The notes under the pieces are model-generated. The model was not told the origin of the DNA and did no database searches. It saw only the letters and a program-made list of their open reading frames with translations. A program made the translations under genes and the position numbers. Shown here piece by piece: positions 1 to 8,046 of a DNA stretch of 64,000 nucleotides. The stretch comes from Desulfovibrio desulfuricans. Its GTDB lineage: Bacteria > Desulfobacterota > Desulfovibrionia > Desulfovibrionales > Desulfovibrionaceae. The stretch lies in contig NZ_CP036295.1 in assembly GCF_004801255.1 (NCBI RefSeq), forward strand, positions 2,120,001-2,184,000, written 5' to 3'. Position 1 is the stretch's first letter, and the number at the start of each line of letters is the position of its first letter.

Positions 1-2
1 GA

Positions 3-563
3 TTTATTAAACTGCTGTTGTCGTTTGCACCGTGGCTGTCGTTTTTAATCATTGCCCACGGCAGCATGTTTCGGCTGGAGCTTGGCTTGTGCGTTGCCCT
101 GGGCCTCAGCATTATCATGGGTGTGCTGCGGCTGCACCGGGGGATAATTCTGTGGGTGGGGCTGGCCTTTTTCAGCGCGGCGGCAGTGCTTGTGATCGGT
201 TTCAAAAACATGTGGACCGTGCAGTACATGGGCGTGCTGGCCAATGGCTCGCTGGCTCTGGGAACCTGGGCCGGGGTTGTCACCGGCAAGCCCTTTACCC
301 TTGAGTATGCCAAGGACCACACCGACCCGGCGTTGTGGAGTTCGCCCTTCTTTTTGCGTTCCAATACCATCATAGCCTCGGCGTGGGGCGGCGCGTTTAC
401 CTGCAACGCCCTGCTGGCCTGGCTGAAAATGAAGCAGCTCTTTTTTTCAGAACTTACCTGCGAGCTGCTCTCCTACACGGTGCTCATTGGCGTGGCCGTG
501 TTTACGCAATGGTATCCGGCCTATCTGCGGGGTTTGCGGGCAAAGAGGACAGAGGCCGCATAG
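3..563 (+). CDS. Membrane protein of unknown function, 5' end outside the window
   Basis: The reading frame is open to the left edge of the window, so the true start is probably upstream; a TTG at position 18 is the first possible start inside. The visible part is about 186 residues with at least four hydrophobic segments, separated by short polar loops such as one containing AKDHTDPALW, and it ends in a basic tail (LRGLRAKR). This looks like an integral inner-membrane protein with the C-terminus in the cytoplasm. I do not recognise a family and assign no function. The next gene begins about 195 bases downstream and shows no coupling to it. Confidence 0.55.
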   Translation, partial: FIKLLLSFAPWLSFLIIAHGSMFRLELGLCVALGLSIIMGVLRLHRGIILWVGLAFFSAAAVLVIGFKNMWTVQYMGVLANGSLALGTWAGVVTGKPFTLEYAKDHTDPALWSSPFFLRSNTIIASAWGGAFTCNALLAWLKMKQLFFSELTCELLSYTVLIGVAVFTQWYPAYLRGLRAKRTEAA

Positions 564-758
564 CTCCGCGCCGCCATTGAGACAGCGCGCCCCAATCCTC
601 AGGCCGCCCACGCGGATACAGCGGTATCATGGCCCGCGCCGCATCCGGCGCCGGATTGCATATTGACAAGAGGGGCGAAGGGGAGCATGCGCTTTAACAC
701 ATCATGCATCGGCCTGTTGGCAGGCCCGAATTTTTGTAACATTCAAGGATATCTTGCC

Positions 759-980
759 ATGAAGAAGACCGCACTGATCCTTGCCCTGTTGATGAGCACC
801 TTTATGCTCACCGCCTGTGGCTCCAAGTACATTGCCGTTACCAAGGATTACACCATTTACATCGGCACCAAAAAGCCCGTGATCAATCCCGAAAACGATT
901 CCGTGAGCTTTGAGGACGATACAGGCAAAACCCACACCATCCCCCGCGAAGACCTCAAGCAGGTTCGTCCCCTGCCCTAA
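759..980 (+). CDS. Small YgdI/YgdR-type lipoprotein (DUF903)
   Basis: A 73-residue protein with a lipoprotein signal: a basic Met-Lys-Lys start, a hydrophobic core, and a lipobox ending LTAC followed by GSKYIAV. The mature part is a short beta-rich SH3-like domain with the YIGTKKP and SVSFEDDTGK stretches typical of the YgdI/YgdR family. Those proteins are small envelope lipoproteins without a defined biochemical role. The ATG at 759 was chosen because it starts the signal peptide and is preceded by AAGGA at 745-749; the frame extends 32 codons further upstream, but that part is not signal-like. The gene converges on metQ across a hairpin terminator. Confidence 0.8.
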   Translation: MKKTALILALLMSTFMLTACGSKYIAVTKDYTIYIGTKKPVINPENDSVSFEDDTGKTHTIPREDLKQVRPLP

Positions 981-1018
981 TAAGCATCAATTTGCTTGGT
1001 CAGGCCGCGTCACAGAGC

Positions 1019-1066
1019 GCAAAAAGGCAGCCGCCCTACAGTCAATGGACCGTAGGGCGGCTGCCT
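1019..1066. terminator. Bidirectional hairpin terminator between the lipoprotein gene and metQ
   Basis: A 15-bp perfect stem (AGGCAGCCGCCCTAC and its complement) with a 12-base loop occupies 1025-1066. A run of A on its left side becomes a U-run for transcripts leaving metQ on the minus strand. The two flanking genes converge here. Confidence 0.75.
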
Positions 1067-1086
1067 CAGTTATGGTCTGAAAAACC

Positions 1087-1863
1087 TTAGAACACGGGCA
1101 CGATGCCGCGTTCAACCAGGTTCTTCTGGATATACGCCTTTACTTCGGGCGACAGCACGGCCTTCATCAGGGCCTTGGCCTTGGGGCTGTCCTTGTCTTC
1201 GCTGCGCACAACCACAATGTTGGCGTAGGGCGATTCGCTGCCTTCCATGACAATGGCGTCGCGCGAAGGCACCAGACCGGCTTCGCCGGCAAAGTTGGTA
1301 TTGATGACGGAGGCTGTCACGTCGTCAAGGGTGCGGGGCAGCTGGGCGGCGTCAAGCTCGTGGAACTTGAGACCCAGGGGGTTCTTGGTGATGTCGGCCG
1401 CGGTCACAAGCGCACCGGACTTGATGGCGATGACGCCGTTGGCTTCAAGCAGACGCAGGGCGCGGGCCTCGTTGGTGGGGTCGTTGGGCACGGAGATGCT
1501 GTTGCCCTTCTTGAGGTCGGCCAGCTTTTTGATCTTTTTGGAGTACACGCCCAAGGGTTCGATATGCACCTTGCCGATAGAGACAAGGTCAAGCTTCTTT
1601 TCCTTGTTCATGTTGTCGAGATAGGGCTCGTGCTGGAAAAAGTTGGCAAACAGCTGCTTGCTGGCCAGGGCCATGTTGGGCTGCACGTAGTCGGTAAATT
1701 CCTTGATGACAAGGTTGTAGCCTTCCTTGGCCAGCAGGGGCTTGGCCGCCAGCATAATGTCCTTATGCGGGAAGGGGGTCACGCCGACAACGATGTCTTC
1801 AGCGGCGAACGAGGGGGCGGCCAGCGCCAGAACCATGGCCAGAGACAAAAGCAGACGTTTCAT
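1087..1863 (-). CDS. metQ: Methionine ABC transporter substrate-binding protein
   Basis: A 258-residue NlpA/MetQ-family solute-binding protein that delivers methionine (probably D- and L-) to the MetNI permease. It has an N-terminal signal peptide and the family pattern VGVTPFPHKDIM near residue 28, followed by the Y-N-L-x-I-K-EFTDYVQPN region; the middle carries the SVPNDPTNEARAL segment. Unlike most MetQ proteins, the signal ends in an Ala-x-Ala type site (APSFAAED) with no lipobox cysteine, so it is predicted to be a soluble periplasmic protein. It is the last gene of metN-metI-metQ, 48 bases after metI, and is followed by a strong terminator. Confidence 0.93.
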   Translation of the reverse strand: MKRLLLSLAMVLALAAPSFAAEDIVVGVTPFPHKDIMLAAKPLLAKEGYNLVIKEFTDYVQPNMALASKQLFANFFQHEPYLDNMNKEKKLDLVSIGKVHIEPLGVYSKKIKKLADLKKGNSISVPNDPTNEARALRLLEANGVIAIKSGALVTAADITKNPLGLKFHELDAAQLPRTLDDVTASVINTNFAGEAGLVPSRDAIVMEGSESPYANIVVVRSEDKDSPKAKALMKAVLSPEVKAYIQKNLVERGIVPVF

Positions 1864-1911
1864 AAGCGCTCCTGCAGGATAAAGTGGATAAAATTCACAC
1901 GCCGCCGGGGC

Positions 1912-2616
1912 CTAGCGCAATATCTTGTACAGAAAGTTGCACACGCCCTGGATAAGCAGCACGAGAAGACAAAGGATAATGACCGAATACACCATGATAT
2001 CGACCTGAAAGCGGTTATAGCCGTATTTGACGGCCAGGTCGCCCAGCCCGCCGCCGCCCACGGTTCCGGCCATGGCCGAATACCCCAGCAGCGTAATGGC
2101 GATAACAGCCACGTTGAGCACAATGGAAGGCAAGGCCTCGGGAATCAGCACGCGAAAGATGATCTGCGTATTGCTGGCCCCAAACGACCGCGCCGCTTCA
2201 ATGACGCCCCTGTCCACCTCGAGAAAGCAGGTTTCGATGAGCCGCGCCACAAAGGGAGCGGCCGCGATGGTCAGCGGCACAATGGCCGCCGCGCTGCCTA
2301 TGGAGGTGCCCACCACAAGGCGGGTAAAGGGAATAAGGGCGATGAGCAGAATGATAAAGGGGAACGAGCGCAGCAGATTGACCACAAAATCCACTGCCTG
2401 ATACACCGAGCGGTTGGGCTTGAGGCCGATGGGGTTGGTCACAATCATCAATATGGCCAGCAAAAAACCCGAGAGCAGTGAAAACAGCGTGGAAAGCAGC
2501 ACCATGTCCAGCGTTTCCCACGTTGCCGTAACGATCTCCGGCAGCTTTTCCAAAAACCGCTCCCACAGCGGGTAGTAGGCCGCAAGGGCGCTTGTGTTCT
2601 CAATCATGCTGCTCAC
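1912..2616 (-). CDS. metI: Methionine ABC transporter permease
   Basis: A 234-residue integral membrane protein with five or so transmembrane segments and the binding-protein-dependent permease signature around EAARSFGASNTQIIFRVLIP, which contacts the MetN ATPase. It forms the membrane channel of the methionine importer in the inner membrane. Its start overlaps the end of metN by 17 bases, so the two are translationally coupled. The protein is slightly longer than typical MetI because of an extended N-terminus (MSSMIENTSALAAYYPLWERF). Confidence 0.93.
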   Translation of the reverse strand: MSSMIENTSALAAYYPLWERFLEKLPEIVTATWETLDMVLLSTLFSLLSGFLLAILMIVTNPIGLKPNRSVYQAVDFVVNLLRSFPFIILLIALIPFTRLVVGTSIGSAAAIVPLTIAAAPFVARLIETCFLEVDRGVIEAARSFGASNTQIIFRVLIPEALPSIVLNVAVIAITLLGYSAMAGTVGGGGLGDLAVKYGYNRFQVDIMVYSVIILCLLVLLIQGVCNFLYKILR

Positions 2617-3583
2617 CCGCGTCTTCAGTGTAGGCCAGAATTTCCCAAAAGAGGTTCTGCGTCTTCAGGTAGTGCAGCACCGCATCCAGGTCTTTGTCCT
2701 GAACATTGATGATAAGAAAGCCAAATACGTCGTCAAGGTAGCGCTCGAGCTTGCCGCCGACGATGGAAAAATCAATGCCCAGGCTGCGCGCCATCTGGGT
2801 GATGACGCTCTGCTGCGAAATTTCGCGCGGAAACATGAGGCGGATGTTGGTGCCGCCGGGGATGAGCGTGTACTCGTCCTCGACCATGGCGTGCATTTCC
2901 TTGGTGGGCGACAGAAAGAGCTTTTCCGTCTTGCCCATGGCCACGGTTTTACCGCCGTCGAGCATGAGCAGGCTGTGGCAAAGGCGTTTGACCACTTCCA
3001 TCTGGTGGGTGACCATGATGATGGTGAGGTTGAGCCGCTTGTTGATGTCTTCCAGCAGGTCAAGGATGGACGAGGTGGTCTTGGGATCAAGGGCGGACGT
3101 GGCCTCGTCGCACAACAGCACGCGAGGGTTGAGCGCCAGCGCACGGGCAATGCCCACGCGCTGCTTTTGCCCGCCGCTCAGGCTCTGCACGCGCTGTTTG
3201 GCCCGGTCGGCAAGGCCCACCAGCTCCAGCAGCTCCATAACGCGCTGCTCGCGCTTTTCCACACCCCACAACGAAAGCGGAAAGGCCACGTTGTCAAAGA
3301 CGTTTTTGCGCGACATGAGATTAAAATTCTGAAAAATCATGCCCATTTTGCATTGCAGCTCGCGCAGGGCCGTCCCCTCCAGCGAGGAGACCTCCACGCC
3401 CATAACGGTGACGCTGCCCATCTGGTAGGGTTCCAGGCCGTTGAGGCAGCGTAGCAAGGTAGACTTGCCCGCGCCAGAATGCCCCACAATGCCGAAAATT
3501 TCCCCCTCATGCACATGCATATTGATGTCTTGCAGCACGAGGTGGCTTCCGTAGAGCTTGCCAAGATTGGTTACCTGAATCAT
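2600..3583 (-). CDS. metN: Methionine ABC transporter ATP-binding protein
   Basis: A 327-residue ATPase that powers methionine uptake with MetI and MetQ. Walker A GHSGAGKSTLLRCL, signature LSGGQKQRVGIARAL, and Walker B LLCDEATSALD are all present. After the ATPase domain comes a C-terminal extension of about 80 residues with the NIL-type ligand-sensing fold, which in MetN proteins gives trans-inhibition by methionine. The ATG at 3583 was chosen because AGGA lies about eight bases upstream and the protein then begins MIQVTNLGKLYG, as in the family; 34 further upstream codons are open but not conserved in character. Confidence 0.95.
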   Translation of the reverse strand: MIQVTNLGKLYGSHLVLQDINMHVHEGEIFGIVGHSGAGKSTLLRCLNGLEPYQMGSVTVMGVEVSSLEGTALRELQCKMGMIFQNFNLMSRKNVFDNVAFPLSLWGVEKREQRVMELLELVGLADRAKQRVQSLSGGQKQRVGIARALALNPRVLLCDEATSALDPKTTSSILDLLEDINKRLNLTIIMVTHQMEVVKRLCHSLLMLDGGKTVAMGKTEKLFLSPTKEMHAMVEDEYTLIPGGTNIRLMFPREISQQSVITQMARSLGIDFSIVGGKLERYLDDVFGFLIINVQDKDLDAVLHYLKTQNLFWEILAYTEDAGEQHD

Positions 3584-4040
3584 GCGATGGTTCCTGAGCC
3601 TGTTTTCGGTGTCGCCAGACAATGCGTTATTTGTCGGCGAAAGTAAAGAATTCACGCAGGCGAAGCATGAATAACCCGGCATCATAGACCAAGGCGGCGC
3701 TCAAAATCAAGCCGCCTGCCGGGGCCTCGTGAGGCTGGCTGCAACGCTGCCGACGCAGCCCAACAGCCCGGCAGATGTGGCCCCCCTGCGACTGACCCGG
3801 AGTGCCGCACCAACCCGCAATGTCGGCCAGAAGACTGACTGCCTGCGTGCAGAGGACGTATATTGACGGCCCATGCGGGCGGTATGCCTTGTCAGTTATT
3901 GCTGGCCGGCCAGTACGGTCAGCCTCTACTGGCAGTCTGTACTGGCGGCTTGTGACGGCGGTCATGGACAGCCGCCGCCAATGGTGACACAACGTGTGCG
4001 TAAAAGTAATTATTCTAGCAGCTTCAAAGGATACCACAGC
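3584..4040. promoter_or_regulatory. Divergent intergenic region with metN promoter
   Basis: 457 bases between metN (leftward) and the polyferredoxin gene (rightward). On the minus strand a TTGATT at 3710-3705, 18 bases, and TATGAT at 3686-3681 make a plausible sigma-70 promoter giving metN a leader of about 90 bases. The leader is too short for a SAM riboswitch, and I could not fit one further upstream. On the plus side, CCAGTAC at 3910-3916 and GTACTGG at 3939-3945 form an inverted repeat of unknown meaning. No gene seen. Confidence 0.45.
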
Positions 4041-5096
4041 ATGACTCAGACAACAGAATCACAGCCCGATGCGACAACCGCCGGGCCTGCCCATACCCCC
4101 TCCCCGACCGGCAAACATAACTCGCGCCTTGGCCCCACCCTGCTGCGCCGGGCTATACAGGGCGCGTTTGCCATTTTTCTCGTCTGGGTGGGCTGGAACT
4201 TTTACCTCTATGTGCAGTGGGCCACGGGCCAGAGCGAAGTGTTCACCCCCAAACCGCCCTCTGTGGAGGGATTTTTGCCCATCAGCGAGCTGATGGCCGC
4301 ACGCCGCCTGTTTGCAACAGGCCAGTGGGATGCCGTGCACCCGGCGGGTCTGACGCTGTTTCTGGTCATCGCGCTCATGGCCCTGCTGTTTCGCAAGGGT
4401 TTTTGCGGCTACATCTGCCCGGTGGGCCTTGTATCCAACCTTGTAGGCCGCCTTGGCGAGCGTCTGGGGCTTGGCCGCAACCCGCCGCGCGTGCTGGAGC
4501 TGGCGCTCCAGTCCGTCAAGTATATTCTGTTGGCCTTATTGTGCTATTTCAGCCTGTTCGGCATGAGCATGGATGAGATCAACGCCTTTATGGGCGCGCC
4601 ATTCAACATGGTGGCCGATTCAAGCATGCTGTTTTTCTTTTTGCACGCGTCCGCCGTCACCCTGACGGTGGTCGGCGTGATTGTGGCTGCTTCACTGGTG
4701 GTGCGCAACGCATGGTGTCGCTTTTTGTGCCCCTACGGCGCATTTTTGGGCCTTATCGCGCTGGCTGGCCCCGTGGCGGTGCGCCGTCACGCCGAAACCT
4801 GCACAAACTGCCGCCGCTGTCAGCGCGCCTGCCCCTCGGCCATTGCAGTGCATCAAAAGACACGCGTCAACTCGCCGGAGTGCCTGGGCTGCACGGCCTG
4901 CATAGAGGCCTGCCCGCAAAAGGGCTGCCTTGAGCTCTCCGCAGCTGGCCGCCGCGTACCCTTCTGGACAGTTGCCGCAGGCTGCGTCGTACTGCTGCTT
5001 GGCGCGTACGTCTGGGCTGCGAGCACTGGGCACTGGGCTTCCGAAATTCCTCCGGCCATGCTGCGGCGCTTTCATATGCTCCAGTTTGGCGGATAA
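4041..5096 (+). CDS. NapH-like membrane polyferredoxin
   Basis: A 351-residue membrane iron-sulfur protein of the NapH/NosR C-terminal/CcoG type. It has about five transmembrane helices (around residues 40-60, 102-118, 160-175, 196-222, 308-326). Two CxxxCP motifs follow membrane segments (CGYICP near 122 and CRFLCP near 226). Two 4Fe-4S ferredoxin motifs follow (CTNCRRCQRACP at 254-265 and CLGCTACIEACP at 281-292). Such proteins pass electrons between membrane quinol or cytochromes and soluble partners. The ATG at 4041 has AAAGG ten bases upstream. It converges on the AOR/16-haem cytochrome operon, so a link to that system is possible but rests on location only. Confidence 0.8.
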   Translation: MTQTTESQPDATTAGPAHTPSPTGKHNSRLGPTLLRRAIQGAFAIFLVWVGWNFYLYVQWATGQSEVFTPKPPSVEGFLPISELMAARRLFATGQWDAVHPAGLTLFLVIALMALLFRKGFCGYICPVGLVSNLVGRLGERLGLGRNPPRVLELALQSVKYILLALLCYFSLFGMSMDEINAFMGAPFNMVADSSMLFFFLHASAVTLTVVGVIVAASLVVRNAWCRFLCPYGAFLGLIALAGPVAVRRHAETCTNCRRCQRACPSAIAVHQKTRVNSPECLGCTACIEACPQKGCLELSAAGRRVPFWTVAAGCVVLLLGAYVWAASTGHWASEIPPAMLRRFHMLQFGG

Positions 5097-5124
5097 CGGC
5101 ACACAGACCGCTGAAACGTAAAAC

Positions 5125-5163
5125 AGACATGGCGGCGAGGGAACTCCCCTCGCCGCCATGTCT
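5125..5163. terminator. Bidirectional terminator
   Basis: A perfect 17-bp stem (left arm AGACATGGCGGCGAGGG) with a 5-base loop, followed by a T-rich stretch (TCATCTTTTG). It separates the convergent polyferredoxin gene and the 16-haem cytochrome gene and closes both transcripts. Confidence 0.85.
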
Positions 5164-5195
5164 TCATCTTTTGTCAGGCAATGTGGCCTTGGTTG

Positions 5196-7286
5196 TTACC
5201 AGACCGGGGCTTCCGCCGGGTCGCGCTTGATGTGGCAGGACTGGCAGTCGTTAGCGCGGGGTTTTTCAATCTTCATGCGGGTATGACAGTCCATGCAGCG
5301 CTGGTGGTAGGCCGCCTTGAGCAGGGGCCTGCCGTCGGGCATGGTCGTTACGCCAGCGGGCAGGATTGCCGGATGGCACGATACGCACCTGGGCGGCGTC
5401 ATGCCCGGCTTGAGGCGCGGGCTGTTGTGATGGCAGGCGGCGCATTCCAGGCCGTCCTTGGCGTGCATGCCCTGCAGTCCAGAGGCCTTGCGTCCAATAG
5501 CCGCCCGCAGCTTTTGCAGATGCTGGGCATGGGCAAAGTCCACCGGGCGGTATTCCTTGCTCATCAGCTCAATGCGCACCTTTTCGGGCAACCCGTCCGA
5601 AACCGGCCCCAAACTGGGCGCGTCAGACACGTTGTCTGCCGCATTGCCAGAGTCTGCCGGGGCAGCAGACGGCCCTACGCCGGGTGCGAGCACCTTTGCC
5701 GCCGCGCTGTTGTCCGCAGGTGCGGGCTTGGCGGCGTTTTTGTCGGCCAGGCCGTTGCTTGCGGCAGTTTTGTCGGGCGGCGGCAGCAAAATGGCCGTGG
5801 GCGCAAGGGGAGCTTCGACGGTCGACGCGGCTTTATCCGCAGGCTTTGAGGCGGTATCGGCAGGCAGCAGTATGGCCGATGGCGCAAGCCTTTCACCCTG
5901 CTGCGCCGCATGGGCGGCCTGTGTTTGCGGCTGCGTGGCAGCCTCAGCGGCAGGAGTTGCAGGCTGTGGCGCGGGCAGATTGCTGGGCAGCATCAGCCCC
6001 ATGGAACCCTTAACGCCGGGGGCGGCGCGATGGCAAAAAGCGCAGTTGCTGCCGCTTTTGCTCACGGGCCTTGGGGTATGGCAGCCCGCGCATTCGGGCG
6101 CGGAGGTCGTCAGGCTGGTGTGACAGCTCACGCACGAGTTTTTGGACGTAACAGAGTGCATGGCCTGAGCCAGCGGAATGTTTTTGCCCTTGGGGTCGCC
6201 GTTGGGCGTGTGGCAGGTAATGCACGACTGCTTCACGCTGGTGTGGTGGCAGTCAACGCAGTTGAGCGCCCTTTCGTGCAGGCTGTGGTCAAAGGGTACA
6301 GCGGGCATGGCTGTGGGCCATTTGGATCCCTGAGGGTACAGGGGCGCAAGGGGCTTCTGCGGGGGCGTCATCTTGTCGGTCAGCAGCACGCCCGTGGGCC
6401 GGTCCATGGTCATGATGGCCGGGCTTGCCTCAAAGCGGGGCAAGGCGTCAAAACGGGCCTTGTCGTGGCAGGTGGCGCAATCCACAGGCCCGTGCGGCTG
6501 CTTTTGCTCCATCAGCGAGACATGGCACTTCATGCACACTTCGTGCGCGGCGGCCCGCAGGGGCGGCGGCGTGTAGGCGGCATCCTTTGTGGCCAGCGCC
6601 GAGCCGGGACCGCTGGCATGACAGGTACGGCACGAATCAACCGTGGGCGGCAGCATGGGTGAAAAGTCCTTGGCATGGTGACAGGCCACGCAACGCTGGG
6701 GGTCATTTTCGGCCAGAATTGCTCCCTCGGCCAGACCCTTGGGCGGCTTGGCGGGGAAGGCTCCGGACGTCAGATGCCGCTGGTGCAGCGAGGCGTCCAT
6801 CTGCGGTTTAAAGGGCTTTTGCGAAGGCAGCTGCGCAGCATCCGCAACGGTGTGGCAGGTGCGGCACTGGGCCTGGGCCGGGCCAGCGCCCTTTTGGGCA
6901 TGGCACGAAGCGCAGGCAGCATGAAAGGCCAGCTTGCGCTCGGCCTGATCGCTGGAAGCAACACCGGCAAACGCGCTGAATACCGGCGTCTGCATGATGT
7001 TGACCGGCAGCCCGGCGCTGTTTTTTTCCACGCCGGGGTCGACGGCGTGACAGCTGACGCAGGCGTTGGCCTTGGCATGAGCCGCGTGGTCAAAGGCCAC
7101 CACGGGCATTTTAAGTTCCCTGGCGTGCTGGCCGCCAAGGTAGATGACATTGCCCGCCAAAGGCGCGGATTCGGCAGCCAGAGCCCCCGAGGCCGAGCAC
7201 CCCAGCGCCGCGGCAGACAGTGCGCAGGCAACCGCAAGCCGCATGGCGTATGCATAAATCGAGGCAGTACTGAATGTGGTTTGCAT
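5196..7286 (-). CDS. 16-haem HmcA-like periplasmic cytochrome c
   Basis: A 696-residue protein with 16 CxxCH haem c motifs: at 76, 125, 141, 199, 219, 251, 270, 343, 355, 385, 399, 415, 615, 634, 664 and 681. This is the haem count of HmcA, the high-molecular-weight cytochrome of Desulfovibrio, which exchanges electrons between the periplasm and a membrane complex. HmcA is about 545 residues; this one is longer because about 145 Ala/Pro/Lys-rich residues (about 425-570) separate haem 12 from haem 13. A signal peptide ends near ALAAES; a cysteine at residue 30 (ALGC) could be a weak lipobox. The ATG at 7286 is preceded by an AGGGGGA ribosome-binding site. It is the last gene of the operon, 35 bases after the HmcE-like gene. 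Confidence 0.9.
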   Translation of the reverse strand: MQTTFSTASIYAYAMRLAVACALSAAALGCSASGALAAESAPLAGNVIYLGGQHARELKMPVVAFDHAAHAKANACVSCHAVDPGVEKNSAGLPVNIMQTPVFSAFAGVASSDQAERKLAFHAACASCHAQKGAGPAQAQCRTCHTVADAAQLPSQKPFKPQMDASLHQRHLTSGAFPAKPPKGLAEGAILAENDPQRCVACHHAKDFSPMLPPTVDSCRTCHASGPGSALATKDAAYTPPPLRAAAHEVCMKCHVSLMEQKQPHGPVDCATCHDKARFDALPRFEASPAIMTMDRPTGVLLTDKMTPPQKPLAPLYPQGSKWPTAMPAVPFDHSLHERALNCVDCHHTSVKQSCITCHTPNGDPKGKNIPLAQAMHSVTSKNSCVSCHTSLTTSAPECAGCHTPRPVSKSGSNCAFCHRAAPGVKGSMGLMLPSNLPAPQPATPAAEAATQPQTQAAHAAQQGERLAPSAILLPADTASKPADKAASTVEAPLAPTAILLPPPDKTAASNGLADKNAAKPAPADNSAAAKVLAPGVGPSAAPADSGNAADNVSDAPSLGPVSDGLPEKVRIELMSKEYRPVDFAHAQHLQKLRAAIGRKASGLQGMHAKDGLECAACHHNSPRLKPGMTPPRCVSCHPAILPAGVTTMPDGRPLLKAAYHQRCMDCHTRMKIEKPRANDCQSCHIKRDPAEAPVW

Positions 7287-7321
7287 TAATTCCCCCTTGG
7301 GGACTTTGATCTGAAAAACCA

Positions 7322-7894
7322 TCAGCGCAACAACCGTGCAAACCGGCAACGAGGTGCGCACCACAAAAAAACATGCCCGGCAACCAGGTGCAGCAGCAGC
7401 CAGAACCCGTACCCCGGCAGGCCGGAGCGGGCCAGCAGGCCCGAAAAGGGCAGCAGCACCAGCAGGACCATAAGGGCCCAGTCGGCACGGGTGGCGGCAG
7501 AGCGCAGGTCGGCCAGCAGCAGATGGCGCAACGGCAGGGCTAGCGCCCCAAGGGTCAGCACCACGGCAAGGCCGTCGGCCCAGCGAAAGGCCATGCCCGG
7601 CCAGTCGAGGCCAAGGCCCCGCCCGATGAGCACCGCGTGGCCGGGGTTGAACACCACGACCACTGCGGCGATAAACACAAGCCAGAACACGGCGTCGTTG
7701 ACCAGCACGCGCACAGGCCACTGGCCGTGCAGCAGGTCAAGCGGCACGAGGCGGGCACGCCAGCGCGCCGCGCAATCGCACGGCTGGCAGCCGCTGGCCC
7801 GGCACTGGCGCAGGCGCAGTACGCACCCCGCCAGACAGCCCAGCAGCGATATGAGCAGGCCCCAGCCAGAAAGAAACGAGATCAGCGTTGTCAT
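7322..7894 (-). CDS. HmcE/NarI-like integral membrane protein
   Basis: A 190-residue membrane protein with about five hydrophobic helices. It resembles the HmcE/NarI gamma-type subunits, which bind haem b and join quinone chemistry to the partner subunits. His56 (LLHGQW) and the C-terminal HLVAGHVFLW histidines are candidate haem ligands. After the first helix lies an unusual cysteine cluster, Cys31, Cys36, Cys39 and Cys41, which could bind metal. Its position between the HmcD-like and HmcA-like genes supports the HmcE assignment. GGAG lies seven bases before the ATG at 7894. The family assignment rests on topology and context rather than on strong sequence motifs. Confidence 0.65.
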   Translation of the reverse strand: MTTLISFLSGWGLLISLLGCLAGCVLRLRQCRASGCQPCDCAARWRARLVPLDLLHGQWPVRVLVNDAVFWLVFIAAVVVVFNPGHAVLIGRGLGLDWPGMAFRWADGLAVVLTLGALALPLRHLLLADLRSAATRADWALMVLLVLLPFSGLLARSGLPGYGFWLLLHLVAGHVFLWCAPRCRFARLLR

Positions 7895-7907
7895 TGCTAG
7901 CTCCAGG

Positions 7908-8033
7908 CTAATCCTTGCCGTTCAGGAAGAGGTAAAAGCCCAGCAGGCCGAACAGGGCAAAGCAGATGAAAATAAACATCCAGCCCGTGCCGGACATAAG
8001 GGAGGCGTAAAGCGAGTAAAATACCGTCTGCAT
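7908..8033 (-). CDS. 41-residue HmcD-like membrane peptide
   Basis: A short gene translating to MQTVFYSLYASLMS, then a hydrophobic helix (about residues 19-36) and the tail LNGKD, ending in TAG. GGGAGG sits six bases before the ATG, and the frame lies between two operon genes with 13-base gaps on each side, which is the strongest evidence that it is real. The hmc operon of Desulfovibrio has a similarly small membrane protein, HmcD, between HmcC and HmcE, exactly the place seen here. The likely role is a single-helix structural subunit of the membrane complex. Function is inferred from position and size only. Confidence 0.75.
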   Translation of the reverse strand: MQTVFYSLYASLMSGTGWMFIFICFALFGLLGFYLFLNGKD

Positions 8034-8046
8034 GGCATCCTCCCTG

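Noticed and set aside
3584-3840. Possible SAM or cobalamin riboswitch upstream of metN
   Set aside because: The mapped promoter leaves only about 90 bases of leader, and none of the conserved riboswitch core sequences could be placed.
3620-4037. Minus-strand frame of 136 codons upstream of metN
   Set aside because: It covers the metN promoter region, has no domain and no ribosome-binding site.
7287-7721. Much longer N-terminus for the 16-haem cytochrome
   Set aside because: The upstream extension overlaps the HmcE-like gene in another frame and lacks a signal peptide; the start at 7286 has a ribosome-binding site and a proper signal.
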